Source of the DNA: an uncultured Atopobium sp.
GTDB lineage: Bacteria > Actinomycetota > Coriobacteriia > Coriobacteriales > Atopobiaceae
Assembly: GCA_938036925.1 (NCBI GenBank)
Contig: CALHVU010000021.1
Coordinates: forward strand, 78,868 to 142,867
Length of the DNA stretch: 64,000 bases
Direction of reading: 5' to 3'
The position numbers were made by a program, and so were the translations under genes. The notes under the pieces were generated by a model, which saw only the letters and a program-made list of their open reading frames with translations, was not told the origin of the DNA and did no database searches. This document shows positions 42,847-51,608 of this stretch, one piece after another. The stretch's first letter is position 1. Every line of letters starts with the position of its first letter.

Positions 42847-44511
42847 GTGATTTCAAATGTCATTCGTACATGCTTCCCTGTAGCAGCCCTTGCCGTTGCA
42901 GACAAAGCAGAAGAGATCAACAAGCTCAACGTTTTCCCTGTACCAGATGGAGACACCGGCACTAACATGTCCCTTACCTTGGGCACCGTTGTTCGTGAGG
43001 TTCAAGATCTTCCTCAAGATGCAAGCATGCAGGATATTGCAAAGGCAATTACTCACGGCTCTTTGATGGGTGCTCGCGGTAACTCTGGCGTTATTACGTC
43101 TCAGATTCTTCGTGGTATTGCCGAGGGTCTGTGTGACGTTAAAAATCCTGAGGCAGTAACTCCAAAGGATATTGCTCACGCATTCCGCCGCGGTAAAGAG
43201 GTTGCTTTTAAGGCTGTTAGAAAGCCTGTTGAGGGCACTATTCTTACCGTTCTTAAAGACGTTTCTGCTAAGGCAGACTCCCTTGAGAAGTCTCAGCTCA
43301 CTCCAGTTGAGGTTTTGGACGCTCTGGTTGTTGAGGCATATGAGTCCGTTGCTCGCACTCCTGAGCTTCTTCCTGTTCTTAAGGAGAATGGCGTTGTTGA
43401 CTCCGGTGCGTTTGGTTTTGCAACCTTCCTTGAGGGCTTTGTAAATGCTGTTACCGGCAAGACTGAGACTACTGATTTCCAGACAACCGTTTCTGTTTCT
43501 GACGCTAAGGCTGCTACTAGCGCTAAGGTTGAGATTGAGCTCAACGATGACTGGGAGGGTTCTGAGTATCGTTACTGCAATGAGTTCCTCTTTAAAGCAG
43601 ATAGCCCAGACTTTGACGAGGATGCAGCTCTGAACTTCCTGGCAACTATGGGTGATTGCGAGCTTCTTGTTGGTGCAAACCCAGACTACAAGATTCACGT
43701 TCACTCAAATACTCCAAACAAGGTTCTTGAGTACATGCTTCAGTACGGCCAGATTTTTGAGGTCTTCATCCATAACATGGACCTTGAGGCTAAGGAGCGT
43801 ACCGAGAAGATCGCTGAAGATAAGAAGGCTGCCGCAGCACCTAAAAAGGAGCTTGGCTTTGTTGCCGTAACCGCTGGTTCTGGTGCTGCATCAATCTTGA
43901 AGTCTCTTGGTGTGGATGTTGTTGTTTCTGGTGGTCAGACCATGAACCCTTCTACTGCAGACATTCTTGCTGCAATTGAAGAGGCCAATGCAGACCAGGT
44001 CATTGTTATGCCAAACAACTCAAACATTCGTATGGCAGCAGAGGCTGCTGCAAGCGCATGCGAGGATGTAAAAGTTGCTGTCATTCCAACCAAGTCTGTT
44101 CTTCAGGCATTTGCTGCAATGTTTGTTGTTGCAGATGGCGTTCCATTTGAAGAGCTTGTAGAAGAGATGACTGACGCTATCTCTGGCGTTCGCTACGGTG
44201 AGGTAACCACTGCAGTTCGCGATTCTTCTGCAGCTGACGGCACTCCTATCCACGATGGTGATGTCATGGGTATCCAGGGCGGCTCCATTGATGTTGTCGG
44301 CTCTGATGTCATGAAGGTCACACTTGACCTTATCGCTAAGATGCAAGAGGAGGAAGAGGGCGACAACCTCACCATTCTTGCAGGTGAGGACTTCTCTGAC
44401 GAGCAGCTCGATCTTCTCGCCAGCAGAGTTGAGGACGCCTATCCAGACCTTGAGGTTGACGCTCAGCGCGGCGAGCAGCCACTCTATCCAGTCATCTTCT
44501 CTATTGAGTAG
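42847..44511 (+). CDS. fakA: FakA/YloV-type DAK2-domain fatty-acid kinase subunit
   Basis: 554 residues. N-terminal DAK2 (DhaL-like) domain ~1-200 with the nucleotide/Mg motif NVFPVPDGDTGTNMSLT and GARGNSGVITSQILRG. A middle linker follows, then a C-terminal DegV-like region (~325-550; FVAVTAGSGAASILKSLGVD, VMPNNSNIRMAAEAA). In Firmicutes FakA phosphorylates fatty acids held by FakB (DegV) partners for phospholipid synthesis. No FakB is adjacent, but plsX and acpP lie 5-6 kb downstream. GTG start, GAGG 7 nt upstream; recG starts 3 nt after. Confidence 0.93.
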   Translation: MISNVIRTCFPVAALAVADKAEEINKLNVFPVPDGDTGTNMSLTLGTVVREVQDLPQDASMQDIAKAITHGSLMGARGNSGVITSQILRGIAEGLCDVKNPEAVTPKDIAHAFRRGKEVAFKAVRKPVEGTILTVLKDVSAKADSLEKSQLTPVEVLDALVVEAYESVARTPELLPVLKENGVVDSGAFGFATFLEGFVNAVTGKTETTDFQTTVSVSDAKAATSAKVEIELNDDWEGSEYRYCNEFLFKADSPDFDEDAALNFLATMGDCELLVGANPDYKIHVHSNTPNKVLEYMLQYGQIFEVFIHNMDLEAKERTEKIAEDKKAAAAPKKELGFVAVTAGSGAASILKSLGVDVVVSGGQTMNPSTADILAAIEEANADQVIVMPNNSNIRMAAEAAASACEDVKVAVIPTKSVLQAFAAMFVVADGVPFEELVEEMTDAISGVRYGEVTTAVRDSSAADGTPIHDGDVMGIQGGSIDVVGSDVMKVTLDLIAKMQEEEEGDNLTILAGEDFSDEQLDLLASRVEDAYPDLEVDAQRGEQPLYPVIFSIE

Positions 44512-44514
44512 GAA

Positions 44515-46707
44515 ATGTCTGAGTCTAAGGTAAGCATCGCTCCCGCATCAGAGCGAGTGGCTCATACCTGCTCGCTTATTGATAGCGTGACCAGGTTAAG
44601 GTATGTCAATGCAAATCGTGCCGAGGCGCTTGAGCGTCTCGGCATTCTGCGTGTTCGAGACCTTTTGCTCAACGTGCCTCATCGCTACCTCGATTTTTCC
44701 CATCGCGTGCAGATTGCTTTTGCGCAGATAGGCGAGGACGCTACTATTACCGGCCGCGTTGCTTCGGTAAAGACAAAACGCCCACGCCCCAAGATGGTCA
44801 TTGTAGAGATTGAGGTTGTGGATGATACAGGCGTGCTTACGGCCTCGTTCTTTAGGCAGCCTTGGATAGCTGAGCAGATTCACGTTGATGACGAGGTGGC
44901 ACTGAGTGGCAAGGTGCTTTTTGCCTACGGTTATCGTCAGATGAAGTCACCGTTCTACGAAGTTCTGAGCACGGCAAAATCTGATGCAAGCGATGAAACA
45001 CGTTCCAAAGAAGCTCCTTCAAAGGCAGCAATTCTTCCTGTTCACCCAGCTACCGAGGGCGTGAGCCCCGCATGGATGCGTCGCATTATGTCAGCAGCTC
45101 TGGCGGATACGGGAAGCGTGTGTGATTGGCTGCCCTCAGAGCTTGTCTCCAAGCACCGCCTTATGTCACTCTCATCAGCGCTTCGCGAGGTTCATTTTCC
45201 CTCCAGCCTGGACTCAGCTGAGCAGGCGCGCCGTCGTCTAGCTTTTGATGAGCTCCTTAGTTTACAGCTTGCTCTTCTGGCAAGAAGAAACTTGGAACTT
45301 GCAGGTCATAAGCCTTTTGAGCACGTTATAGATGGACCTAAAGTTAAGGCTCTGGTTGAGGCTTTGCCTTTTGCCTTGACTGACGAGCAAAATCACGCAG
45401 CGCAAGAGATTCTTTCTGACATGGCTGCGCCGCGCATCATGAATCGTTTGCTTTTGGGTGACGTTGGTACTGGTAAAACGGCCGTTGCCGCCGTTGCCTT
45501 AGCCGCAGCAGCTGATTCTTCAACTCAAGCTGCCGTGATGGCTCCTACCTCAGTTCTTGCTCAGCAGTACGCTCAAAAAATCGGTCCTTTGCTCTCACTT
45601 GCGGGAATTACGTGGGCTCTTATTACTGGTTCTACCTCAGAAGAAGAGAGACAGCAAATTGAGCTTTGCCTAGCTGACGGCTCTTTGTCCGTTGTCTTTG
45701 GTACCACTGCGCTTCTTTCTGACCGTGTGGTATTTAAGCAGCTCACCCTTTCTGTTGTAGACGAGCAGCATCGTTTTGGCGTTGATCAGAGAACGGCGTT
45801 ACGTAAAAAAGGACAAGGCGTAGATCTTCTCGCCATGAGCGCAACGCCTATTCCGCGTACGCTGGCGCTTTCTTTGTACGGAGACGTTGATACGTCTCGC
45901 ATTACCAAAAGACCAAAGGCGGGAGCAGGCGTTACCACCAAGTTGTGTGTGCCAGAAAACCTTGACCAAGCATACGCCGCTGTCGCCGAAGCTGTTCAAG
46001 CGGGTCATCAGGCGTATTTGGTTTGTCCTTTGATTGATCCAAGCGATTCTGAAGAAGAGCTTGAAGATGTTCCTGAGGCCGCTCGTACAAACGGTAAGCT
46101 CTACAGTGCAACTCGCGTATATGAGGAGCTTTCAAAGACCGTTTTCAAGGACTTTACCTGTGACCTTTTGACCGGCAGATTGCCTGAGACGCAAAAAGAT
46201 CAGGTAATGGAAAAGTTCCGCACAAATAAGACGCAGATTCTGGTCTCCACTACCGTCATTGAGGTTGGCGTTGACGTTCCTAACGCTACGGTCATGATTG
46301 TCTTTAATGCGGATCGTTTTGGTTTGGCTACCTTGCACCAGCTCAGAGGCCGTGTTGGTCGAGGAGACTTCCCAGGAACTGTGTATCTTGCTAGTAACGC
46401 CAAGCGAGGCTCTACCGCAAGAAAGCGCTTAGCCGCCCTTGAGCAAACCTCCGACGGCGCGCGCCTGGCAGAGCTTGACCTTGAGCTCAGGCACGAGGGA
46501 GAAACCCTGGGATACCGTCAGTCGGGCGGTACCACGCTCAAGATTTCTGATCTTTACGCGGATGCGGACCTGATTGAGGCGGCTCATATAGACGCTCTGG
46601 CAATTACTGCTCAAGACCCAAATCTTACCAGCGACGCCTATGCTACGCTGGGAATTGAGGCAAAAGATCGCTTTGGTATCTACTTTGAAGAGCTTGGCTA
46701 TAAGTAA
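44515..46707 (+). CDS. recG: RecG ATP-dependent DNA helicase
   Basis: 730 residues. An N-terminal wedge/OB domain (LLNVPHRYLDFSHRV, ATITGRVASVKT) is followed by the helicase core: Walker A LLLGDVGTGKTAVAAV, motif II VVDEQHRFGVDQR (DEQH), motif III MSATPIPRTLALSLYGD, and VSTTVIEVGVDVPNATVMI, QLRGRVGRG. RecG reverses stalled forks and branch-migrates junctions. It is part of the asp23-fakA-recG-rsmD-coaD cluster also known from other Gram-positives. Confidence 0.97.
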   Translation: MSESKVSIAPASERVAHTCSLIDSVTRLRYVNANRAEALERLGILRVRDLLLNVPHRYLDFSHRVQIAFAQIGEDATITGRVASVKTKRPRPKMVIVEIEVVDDTGVLTASFFRQPWIAEQIHVDDEVALSGKVLFAYGYRQMKSPFYEVLSTAKSDASDETRSKEAPSKAAILPVHPATEGVSPAWMRRIMSAALADTGSVCDWLPSELVSKHRLMSLSSALREVHFPSSLDSAEQARRRLAFDELLSLQLALLARRNLELAGHKPFEHVIDGPKVKALVEALPFALTDEQNHAAQEILSDMAAPRIMNRLLLGDVGTGKTAVAAVALAAAADSSTQAAVMAPTSVLAQQYAQKIGPLLSLAGITWALITGSTSEEERQQIELCLADGSLSVVFGTTALLSDRVVFKQLTLSVVDEQHRFGVDQRTALRKKGQGVDLLAMSATPIPRTLALSLYGDVDTSRITKRPKAGAGVTTKLCVPENLDQAYAAVAEAVQAGHQAYLVCPLIDPSDSEEELEDVPEAARTNGKLYSATRVYEELSKTVFKDFTCDLLTGRLPETQKDQVMEKFRTNKTQILVSTTVIEVGVDVPNATVMIVFNADRFGLATLHQLRGRVGRGDFPGTVYLASNAKRGSTARKRLAALEQTSDGARLAELDLELRHEGETLGYRQSGGTTLKISDLYADADLIEAAHIDALAITAQDPNLTSDAYATLGIEAKDRFGIYFEELGYK

Positions 46708-46757
46708 TAACCTGCAGGTAAACTGCAGTACAAGATAGGTTTGGTGGCGAGAAACCC

Positions 46758-47336
46758 ATGAGGATTGTTGGCGGAAAATGGAAAGGTCGTGCAATCGAGG
46801 CCCCTGATGGCAAGGGGACTACGCGACCAACCACTGATCGTACGCGTGAGGCTATTGCAAGCTCCATCTTGGCTTCTCGCGGTCTTGACCTCAGTGAGTC
46901 CAGAGTGCTTGACGCTTTTGCAGGTTCAGGTGCTATGGGTTTTGAGCTTCTTTCTAGAGGGGCCCTGTACGCTGCCTTTATTGATAAAGATAGAAAGACG
47001 TGTGATCGCATTAAGCGTACGGCTAAATCTCTTGGTGTAAGCACCTCTGAGATGAGTGTTATCTGTGGTGATACAGCTCGCTTAGCTGAGTCATCCCAGC
47101 TGTTTGGAGGTCCTTTTGACGTGGTATTTTTGGACCCTCCTTATGCCGTTGAGGCAGAGGTAGTATCCAAGCTGCTCAAAGACTTGATTCAGTCGGGAAG
47201 TCTGACAAAAGATGCTGTAGTAGTCTATGAGCATAGTCACAAATCTGATTCAGTTTCTCTTGATAACTTTGAGCTTTCTAAGAGTAAGCGTTATGGTATT
47301 GCTCAAGTAGATGTACTTGTTCGTTGTGAGGGATAG
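46758..47336 (+). CDS. rsmD: 16S rRNA guanine-N2 methyltransferase RsmD
   Basis: 192 residues: MRIVGGKWKGRAI, RPTTDRTREAIASSI, the SAM-binding loop DAFAGSGAMGFELLSRG, and the catalytic motif FLDPPYAV. It methylates G966 of 16S rRNA (E. coli numbering). The 50-nt gap before it contains one copy of the octamer (46746-46753) ending 4 nt before the start; the usual Shine-Dalgarno is weak, so GGCGAG may serve as part of it. coaD follows after 8 nt. Confidence 0.95.
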   Translation: MRIVGGKWKGRAIEAPDGKGTTRPTTDRTREAIASSILASRGLDLSESRVLDAFAGSGAMGFELLSRGALYAAFIDKDRKTCDRIKRTAKSLGVSTSEMSVICGDTARLAESSQLFGGPFDVVFLDPPYAVEAEVVSKLLKDLIQSGSLTKDAVVVYEHSHKSDSVSLDNFELSKSKRYGIAQVDVLVRCEG

Positions 47337-47344
47337 GAGATACG

Positions 47345-47854
47345 TTGAACAGCATCACTCACGTAGTTGTACCAGGTACTTTTGATCCCGTCACAAACGG
47401 ACACCTTGATGTAATCAAACGAGCTTCTCGCCTTTTTGAAAATGTTACGGTAGCTGTTGCGGCTTCAAAGCGCAAACACGGCACGGGAACTACGTTTTCT
47501 CTTGAAGAGCGTGTACAGATGCTCAAAGACGCTCTGGTAGATGAAGGACTTGTGGACGTTTCTGTAGAGCCTATGGAAGGTCTTCTGGTTGATTTCTGCA
47601 ATGCTCGCGGCGCAGGTGGTGTTGTTAAAGGCCTGAGGGCTATGACAGACTTTGAGTATGAGCTGCAACAGGCAGACCTTAACGCTCATATGGCTCCTGA
47701 GCTGGAGAGCGTCTTTGTTATGTCCAGTCCAGAGTACGGCTATATTTCTTCCTCAATTGTGAGAGAAATTTCAGCTATGGGCGCAGATGTATCATTTTTG
47801 GTACCAAAGAACGTCATTAAAAAGCTTGATGCTCTGCATAATTGCGGTAATTAA
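47345..47854 (+). CDS. coaD: Phosphopantetheine adenylyltransferase
   Basis: 169 residues with the nucleotidyltransferase motif GTFDPVTNGHLDVI (the T/HxGH site), GLRAMTDFEYELQQADLN, and the C-terminal MSSPEYGYISSSIVREI. It makes dephospho-CoA from phosphopantetheine and ATP, the penultimate step of CoA synthesis. The start codon is TTG (47345), with AGGAGA 6 nt upstream. The rsmD-coaD pair is conserved in many Gram-positives. Confidence 0.97.
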   Translation: MNSITHVVVPGTFDPVTNGHLDVIKRASRLFENVTVAVAASKRKHGTGTTFSLEERVQMLKDALVDEGLVDVSVEPMEGLLVDFCNARGAGGVVKGLRAMTDFEYELQQADLNAHMAPELESVFVMSSPEYGYISSSIVREISAMGADVSFLVPKNVIKKLDALHNCGN

Positions 47855-47980
47855 GTATATTTGCCCTGCATTTTCATTATATTCTGCTAACATTCTTAAA
47901 AAGGTGTTTTATGCGTCGAGCTCATAAGGGCTAAAACTGCATATAACACGGCTTGTGTATTGGATTGAAAGGAGCCCTGG

Positions 47981-48478
47981 ATGCAGCCAGGCGAGGAAAT
48001 TGAGAGCCTTGTATCTGAGATTGAGCAGATGGTAACTGAGGCTAAGTCACCTTTTATGGATGGCGGTAACAAGAAGATTATTGATGCCCAGGACTTCTAC
48101 GAGCTGCTTGACGAGATTCGTCGTGTCTTCCCAGAAGAGTTTGCAACCGCTCGTCGCATCATCAAGGAAGAGGATGAGACCCTTGAGCGCGCACGTGCTC
48201 AGGCAGAGTCCATCATTGCTGACGCACAGCAGCAGGCTATGATTCTTGCTGGTGACCAGGAGGTTGTCCGCCTTGCTCAGCAGCAGGCAGATGGCATTCG
48301 TGACCAGGCAGAGCAGTATGAGCGTGATACTCGCTACAACGCTGAGGAGTATGCAGATACCGTTCTTGCTCACCTTGAGGAGAACCTCAAGAGCCTGACA
48401 AACTCAGTCTCTCGTGTTCGTCAGACACTTGATGAGAACTCTGGTCCTCGTAACACCAGCAATAACGTTGCCTGGTAA
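47981..48478 (+). CDS. Coiled-coil protein, SepIVA/DivIVA-like by position
   Basis: 165 residues, almost entirely charged helix with heptads (TLERARAQAESIIADAQQQA, RLAQQQADGIRDQAEQYERD). It has no membrane segment and could be mistaken for an ATP synthase b subunit because of its AE/AQ-rich helix. In mycobacteria a similar coiled-coil gene (SepIVA, Rv2927c) lies directly before the DUF177 gene, near rnc, smc and ftsY. Matching position and composition suggest a septal or polar growth factor here; this is inference. RBS AAAGGAG lies ~7 nt upstream. Confidence 0.78.
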   Translation: MQPGEEIESLVSEIEQMVTEAKSPFMDGGNKKIIDAQDFYELLDEIRRVFPEEFATARRIIKEEDETLERARAQAESIIADAQQQAMILAGDQEVVRLAQQQADGIRDQAEQYERDTRYNAEEYADTVLAHLEENLKSLTNSVSRVRQTLDENSGPRNTSNNVAW

Positions 48479-48483
48479 TTCCA

Positions 48484-49053
48484 ATGCAACCAGTTCTTTA
48501 TGCACTAGATGATCGTCTTGCAAATGCAGGCGATACCGTTTCTTATACGGGTCATCTGAATGAAGACTCGTATGAGCTAGGGGAGCATGAATTTTCTCTT
48601 CCTATGGGAATTGATTTTGATCTAGTGCTCACCAACGCGGGTGAGGGCATTTTGGTTACTGGAATGCTTCGTGCTGACGCAGTTGGTACGTGTGACCGTT
48701 GTCTTGAGGACGCACATCTCTCGTTAAACGCAGAGGTAGATGAGTATTATCTCTTTGAAGAGCCTGTAATTTCTGCAGATGATGAAGATGAGGCAGATTA
48801 CGTTTTAGTAAATGCCGATAAAACCATCGATCTTGCAGAGGCTCTTTTGCCTTCGCTTGTTATGGAGACGCCTTATGTTGTACTGTGCAAGTCCGACTGC
48901 AAGGGACTATGCCCAGTATGCGGTTGCAATCTGAATGAAGAGGATTGCGGTCATGCAGCTCAGATTGAGCAGAAGCGAGAAGAAGAAAAGCTTGCTTCAA
49001 ACCCGTTTGCGGCTCTCAAAAATCTTGTGATTGAGCCGGATTCGGAAGAGTAA
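48484..49053 (+). CDS. YceD/DUF177 family protein
   Basis: 189 residues. The central VGTCDRCLEDAHLSLNAEVDEYYLF is the DUF177 core (CxRC), and a C-terminal cysteine cluster CKSDCKGLCPVCGCNLNEEDCG is also typical. The family nearly always sits upstream of rpmF and is linked with ribosome/23S rRNA maturation. Five nt after the coiled-coil gene. A weak hairpin (TTTCTTC / GAAGAAA, 49061-49085) follows. Confidence 0.93.
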   Translation: MQPVLYALDDRLANAGDTVSYTGHLNEDSYELGEHEFSLPMGIDFDLVLTNAGEGILVTGMLRADAVGTCDRCLEDAHLSLNAEVDEYYLFEEPVISADDEDEADYVLVNADKTIDLAEALLPSLVMETPYVVLCKSDCKGLCPVCGCNLNEEDCGHAAQIEQKREEEKLASNPFAALKNLVIEPDSEE

Positions 49054-49117
49054 AATAAAATTTCTTCTCCTAAATGGTGAAGAAATGCTGTATCTACGTA
49101 CAAAATGTGTCAGTACG

Positions 49118-49126
49118 TGGTATAGT
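49118..49126 (+). promoter_or_regulatory. Extended -10 promoter for rpmF
   Basis: TGG-TATAGT (TGn extended -10, hexamer 49121-49126), with no convincing -35. It would start transcription near 49132, ~70 nt before rpmF. Confidence 0.5.
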
Positions 49127-49151
49127 ATCCAACGCATTATGTGAATGGGTC

Positions 49152-49176
49152 GCGCCCTCATATGTTTTAGGGGCGC
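49152..49176 (+). promoter_or_regulatory. GC-rich hairpin in the rpmF leader
   Basis: GCGCCC / GGGCGC stem (six G-C pairs plus a T-G pair) with an ~11-nt loop, 25 nt before the rpmF start codon and close to its AGAGG ribosome-binding site. It could be a translational control element. Confidence 0.5.
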
Positions 49177-49200
49177 TAGCAAGAGCAAAAGAGGTTTAAG

Positions 49201-49380
49201 ATGGCAGTACCTAAACAAAAGAAGGGCCGCGGCGCAACCCACACCCGTCGTTCGGCAAACAGCAAGCTTAACGCAGCAGCTCGCTCTGTATGCCCACAGT
49301 GCGGCGCTCCAAAGCTTCCTCACCACGTATGCCCTAACTGTGGCTTCTACAAGGACCGTGAGGTTGTTGTTACTGAGTAA
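49201..49380 (+). CDS. rpmF: Ribosomal protein bL32
   Basis: 59 residues: MAVPKQKKGRGATHTRRSAN..., then CPQCGAPKLPHHVCPNCGFY, the two CxxC knuckles of the zinc form of bL32. RBS AGAGG lies 8 nt upstream. It sits between yceD and plsX in the common yceD-rpmF-plsX order, but has its own promoter-like element, leader hairpin and terminator, so it may be expressed separately. Confidence 0.97.
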   Translation: MAVPKQKKGRGATHTRRSANSKLNAAARSVCPQCGAPKLPHHVCPNCGFYKDREVVVTE

Positions 49381-49400
49381 CACTCATACATCGTATGGCC

Positions 49401-49438
49401 AAGAAGGCTGGTTCTTTAGGGGCCAGCCTTCTTTTTTA
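49401..49438 (+). terminator. Intrinsic terminator of rpmF
   Basis: Stem AAGAAGGCTGG / CCAGCCTTCTT with an 11-nt loop and a T-run; it separates rpmF from plsX. Confidence 0.93.
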
Positions 49439-49456
49439 TAGCACTAAGGAGTTATC

Positions 49457-50443
49457 ATGCCCGTTATTTGTGTAGACGTTATGGGATCTGACCAAAGCCC
49501 TGAGGTTGTTCTTGAGGGAGTTCGTATGGCACTTGAGAAGGACAAAGAGCTAGAGGTTCTTCTCGCCGGAGCTGATGAGTTTGTTACTCCTTTTGCAAGC
49601 AAGCATGAGCGCGCAAAGGCTTTGGTAACCACTGAAGTTATTGCAATGAGCGAACACCCTGCCAATGCGGTTAGGCAGAAGAAAGACGCCAGTATTGTAA
49701 GGGCTGCGCAGGCAGTCAAGGCAGGAGAGGCTGACGGTCTTTTCTCGGCAGGCTCTACAGGAGCAGTGCTTACCGCTGCTACCTTTGGAATTGGTCGCAT
49801 TAAAGGCGTAAAGCGCCCAGCACTTACCTTGATTCTTCCTGGACTTGGCGGTCACAAAACAGTCTTTTTGGACACTGGAGCCAACGCCGATGTGCGTCCA
49901 GAAGTTTTGGTGCAATTTGCACAAATGGGCAAGGCTTTTGCTAATGCTTCGCTTGGAATTGAAAACCCAACCATAGGTCTTCTCTGCAATGGATCTGAAG
50001 AGACCAAGGGTTCCGAGCTTGCTCTCTCATATCATGCAGCTCTTGCAGAGGCGGCTATTAATTTTGGTGGAAACGCTGAAGGAACTGATATTTTAGGAAG
50101 CCGTTTTGACGTCATTGTGACAGACGGCTTTACCGGAAATGTGGCCTTAAAATCCATTGAGAGTACGGGCAAGTTTATTATGTCTAGCCTCAAAGACGCA
50201 ATTAATTCCTCCAAGAAAGCTGCGTTTGGTGCACTTCTTTTGAAAGATGCTCTGAAGGCTACAGCAGCGGAACTTTCAGGAGATTCTGTTGGCGGCGCCT
50301 TCTTGCTAGGTGTTTCTGCACCTGTGCTTAAAGGGCATGGTGCTACCAGCTCTTCTGCTGTGTGCGCAGGAACACTTTCTGCAGCAAATGCAGTACGTGC
50401 CAACCTTATCGAGAAAATCTCCTCGTCAATTCAGCTGCAGTAA
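49457..50443 (+). CDS. plsX: Phosphate acyltransferase PlsX
   Basis: 328 residues: VDVMGSDQSPEVVLEGV at the N-terminus, DGLFSAGSTGAVLTAATFGIGRIKG, LDTGANADVRPEVLVQFA, and VTDGFTGNVALKSIESTGKF. PlsX converts acyl-ACP to acyl-phosphate for phospholipid synthesis (PlsX/PlsY pathway). It connects with the acyl-carrier protein gene downstream and with the fatty-acid kinase FakA upstream. No fapR gene precedes it, unlike in Bacillus. Confidence 0.97.
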   Translation: MPVICVDVMGSDQSPEVVLEGVRMALEKDKELEVLLAGADEFVTPFASKHERAKALVTTEVIAMSEHPANAVRQKKDASIVRAAQAVKAGEADGLFSAGSTGAVLTAATFGIGRIKGVKRPALTLILPGLGGHKTVFLDTGANADVRPEVLVQFAQMGKAFANASLGIENPTIGLLCNGSEETKGSELALSYHAALAEAAINFGGNAEGTDILGSRFDVIVTDGFTGNVALKSIESTGKFIMSSLKDAINSSKKAAFGALLLKDALKATAAELSGDSVGGAFLLGVSAPVLKGHGATSSSAVCAGTLSAANAVRANLIEKISSSIQLQ

Positions 50444-50482
50444 AAGCGCTTGTAGTATAAAAAATTTTATAAGCTATGGTGG

Positions 50483-50516
50483 AGCCCATGGACAATTCTG
50501 TGGGCTTTACTTTTTT
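50483..50516 (+). terminator. Probable terminator after plsX
   Basis: Stem AGCCCA / TGGGCT with a 12-nt loop, followed by TTACTTTTTT. Confidence 0.65.
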
Positions 50517-50609
50517 AAGATTGTTTGTTTCAGCTTTAGTAATGTCATCATACAGATGCCCATCACGGGGTAAAATTACTAGCGTCATTGTTGTGTGCAA
50601 GGAGGATGT

Positions 50610-50846
50610 ATGGATCGTACAGAAACACTTGAAAAGGTAATTGACGTTGTTAGAGAGACACTGGACCTTGACGATTCCGTTGAGCTCACAGAGGGTACCT
50701 CATTTAAAGATCTTGGTGCAGACTCATTTGATCTTTTGCAGCTTGTCACAGACCTTGAGCAAGAGTTTGATATGACCTTTGATGCAGAAAACATCGATGA
50801 GATTGCTACCGTTGGTGACGCAGTAGATGCTATTCTTGCTGCTTAA
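50610..50846 (+). CDS. acpP: Acyl carrier protein
   Basis: 78 residues, acidic, with the phosphopantetheine attachment serine in LGADSFDLLQLV (DSF instead of the more common DSL). The four-helix ACP pattern is complete. ATG 50610 has GGAGG 4-5 nt upstream; the longer frame from 50595 is rejected. It is followed by rnc after 13 nt; acpP-rnc-smc-ftsY is a classic order. Confidence 0.95.
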   Translation: MDRTETLEKVIDVVRETLDLDDSVELTEGTSFKDLGADSFDLLQLVTDLEQEFDMTFDAENIDEIATVGDAVDAILAA

Positions 50847-50859
50847 GTAGGTTTTATAC

Positions 50860-51591
50860 GTGAAATTGCACGAACGAGTAGCTGCTGCAGAAGCTATTTG
50901 CGGTCACACATTTACCAATAAAGAACTTATCGAGGCTGCCCTCACACACCCTTCGGCGGTGGAGGGCAAGCCTGTTTCTGCTTCGTATGAGCGCCTGGAG
51001 TTTCTGGGTGACTCAATTCTTGGTGCCATTATTGCAACGGAGCTGTTTGAGCGTTATCCAGATATGGATGAAGGCCAGCTTACTAGGCTGAAAATCTCTC
51101 TGGTATCTGGTCACACGCTCTCCATTGTCTCTGATGCTCTAGGAATTTCTCCCTTAATTGTTATGGGAATTTCCGAGAAGGGCACGGGAAAGCGTGGCAT
51201 GAAGTCTGCTCTGGAGAACGTCTACGAGTCCATTGTTGGCGCGCTCTACCTTGATGCGGGTTTTGATCCAACACACGATTTTGTTATTCGTACGCTTGGA
51301 CCTCACATTTCTCCAGCGCTGGCAGTTCGTTCGGTAAGCCCTAAATCTCGTTTGCAAGAAGCGGTACAGGCTAAAGGCAAGGCCACCCCTGAATATAAGC
51401 TTATTGGCGAGAGTGGACCTGCTCATACACCAACGTTTACCGCTGTGGTATTTGTCGACGGCCTTAAGGTGGGTCGTGGACAGGGACCATCAAAGAAAGC
51501 CGCAGAGTCAGAAGCCGCTCAAGACGCACTGGTACGTCTTGGTGTGGATGACGCTCCGCTTGATGCTGATGCAGAAATGCACCTAAGGTAG
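50860..51591 (+). CDS. rnc: Ribonuclease III
   Basis: 243 residues. RNase III domain with the signature ERLEFLGDSILG (catalytic Glu/Asp) and ENVYESIVGALYLDAGFD, followed by a C-terminal dsRNA-binding domain (SPKSRLQEAVQAKGK..., GRGQGPSKKAAESEAAQDAL). It processes rRNA precursors and other double-stranded RNA. GTG start with a weak RBS (AGTAGG). Confidence 0.97.
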   Translation: MKLHERVAAAEAICGHTFTNKELIEAALTHPSAVEGKPVSASYERLEFLGDSILGAIIATELFERYPDMDEGQLTRLKISLVSGHTLSIVSDALGISPLIVMGISEKGTGKRGMKSALENVYESIVGALYLDAGFDPTHDFVIRTLGPHISPALAVRSVSPKSRLQEAVQAKGKATPEYKLIGESGPAHTPTFTAVVFVDGLKVGRGQGPSKKAAESEAAQDALVRLGVDDAPLDADAEMHLR

Positions 51592-51608
51592 AAAGGTACC
51601 CTGTACCC

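Noticed and set aside
47911..47934. 7-codon open frame (MRRAHKG) after a GGTG sequence
   Set aside because: Too short and without a regulatory context (no attenuator hairpin, no codon theme); likely chance.
47981..48478. ATP synthase F0 subunit b
   Set aside because: No N-terminal membrane helix and no atp genes nearby; only the Ala/Glu/Gln-rich helix is similar.
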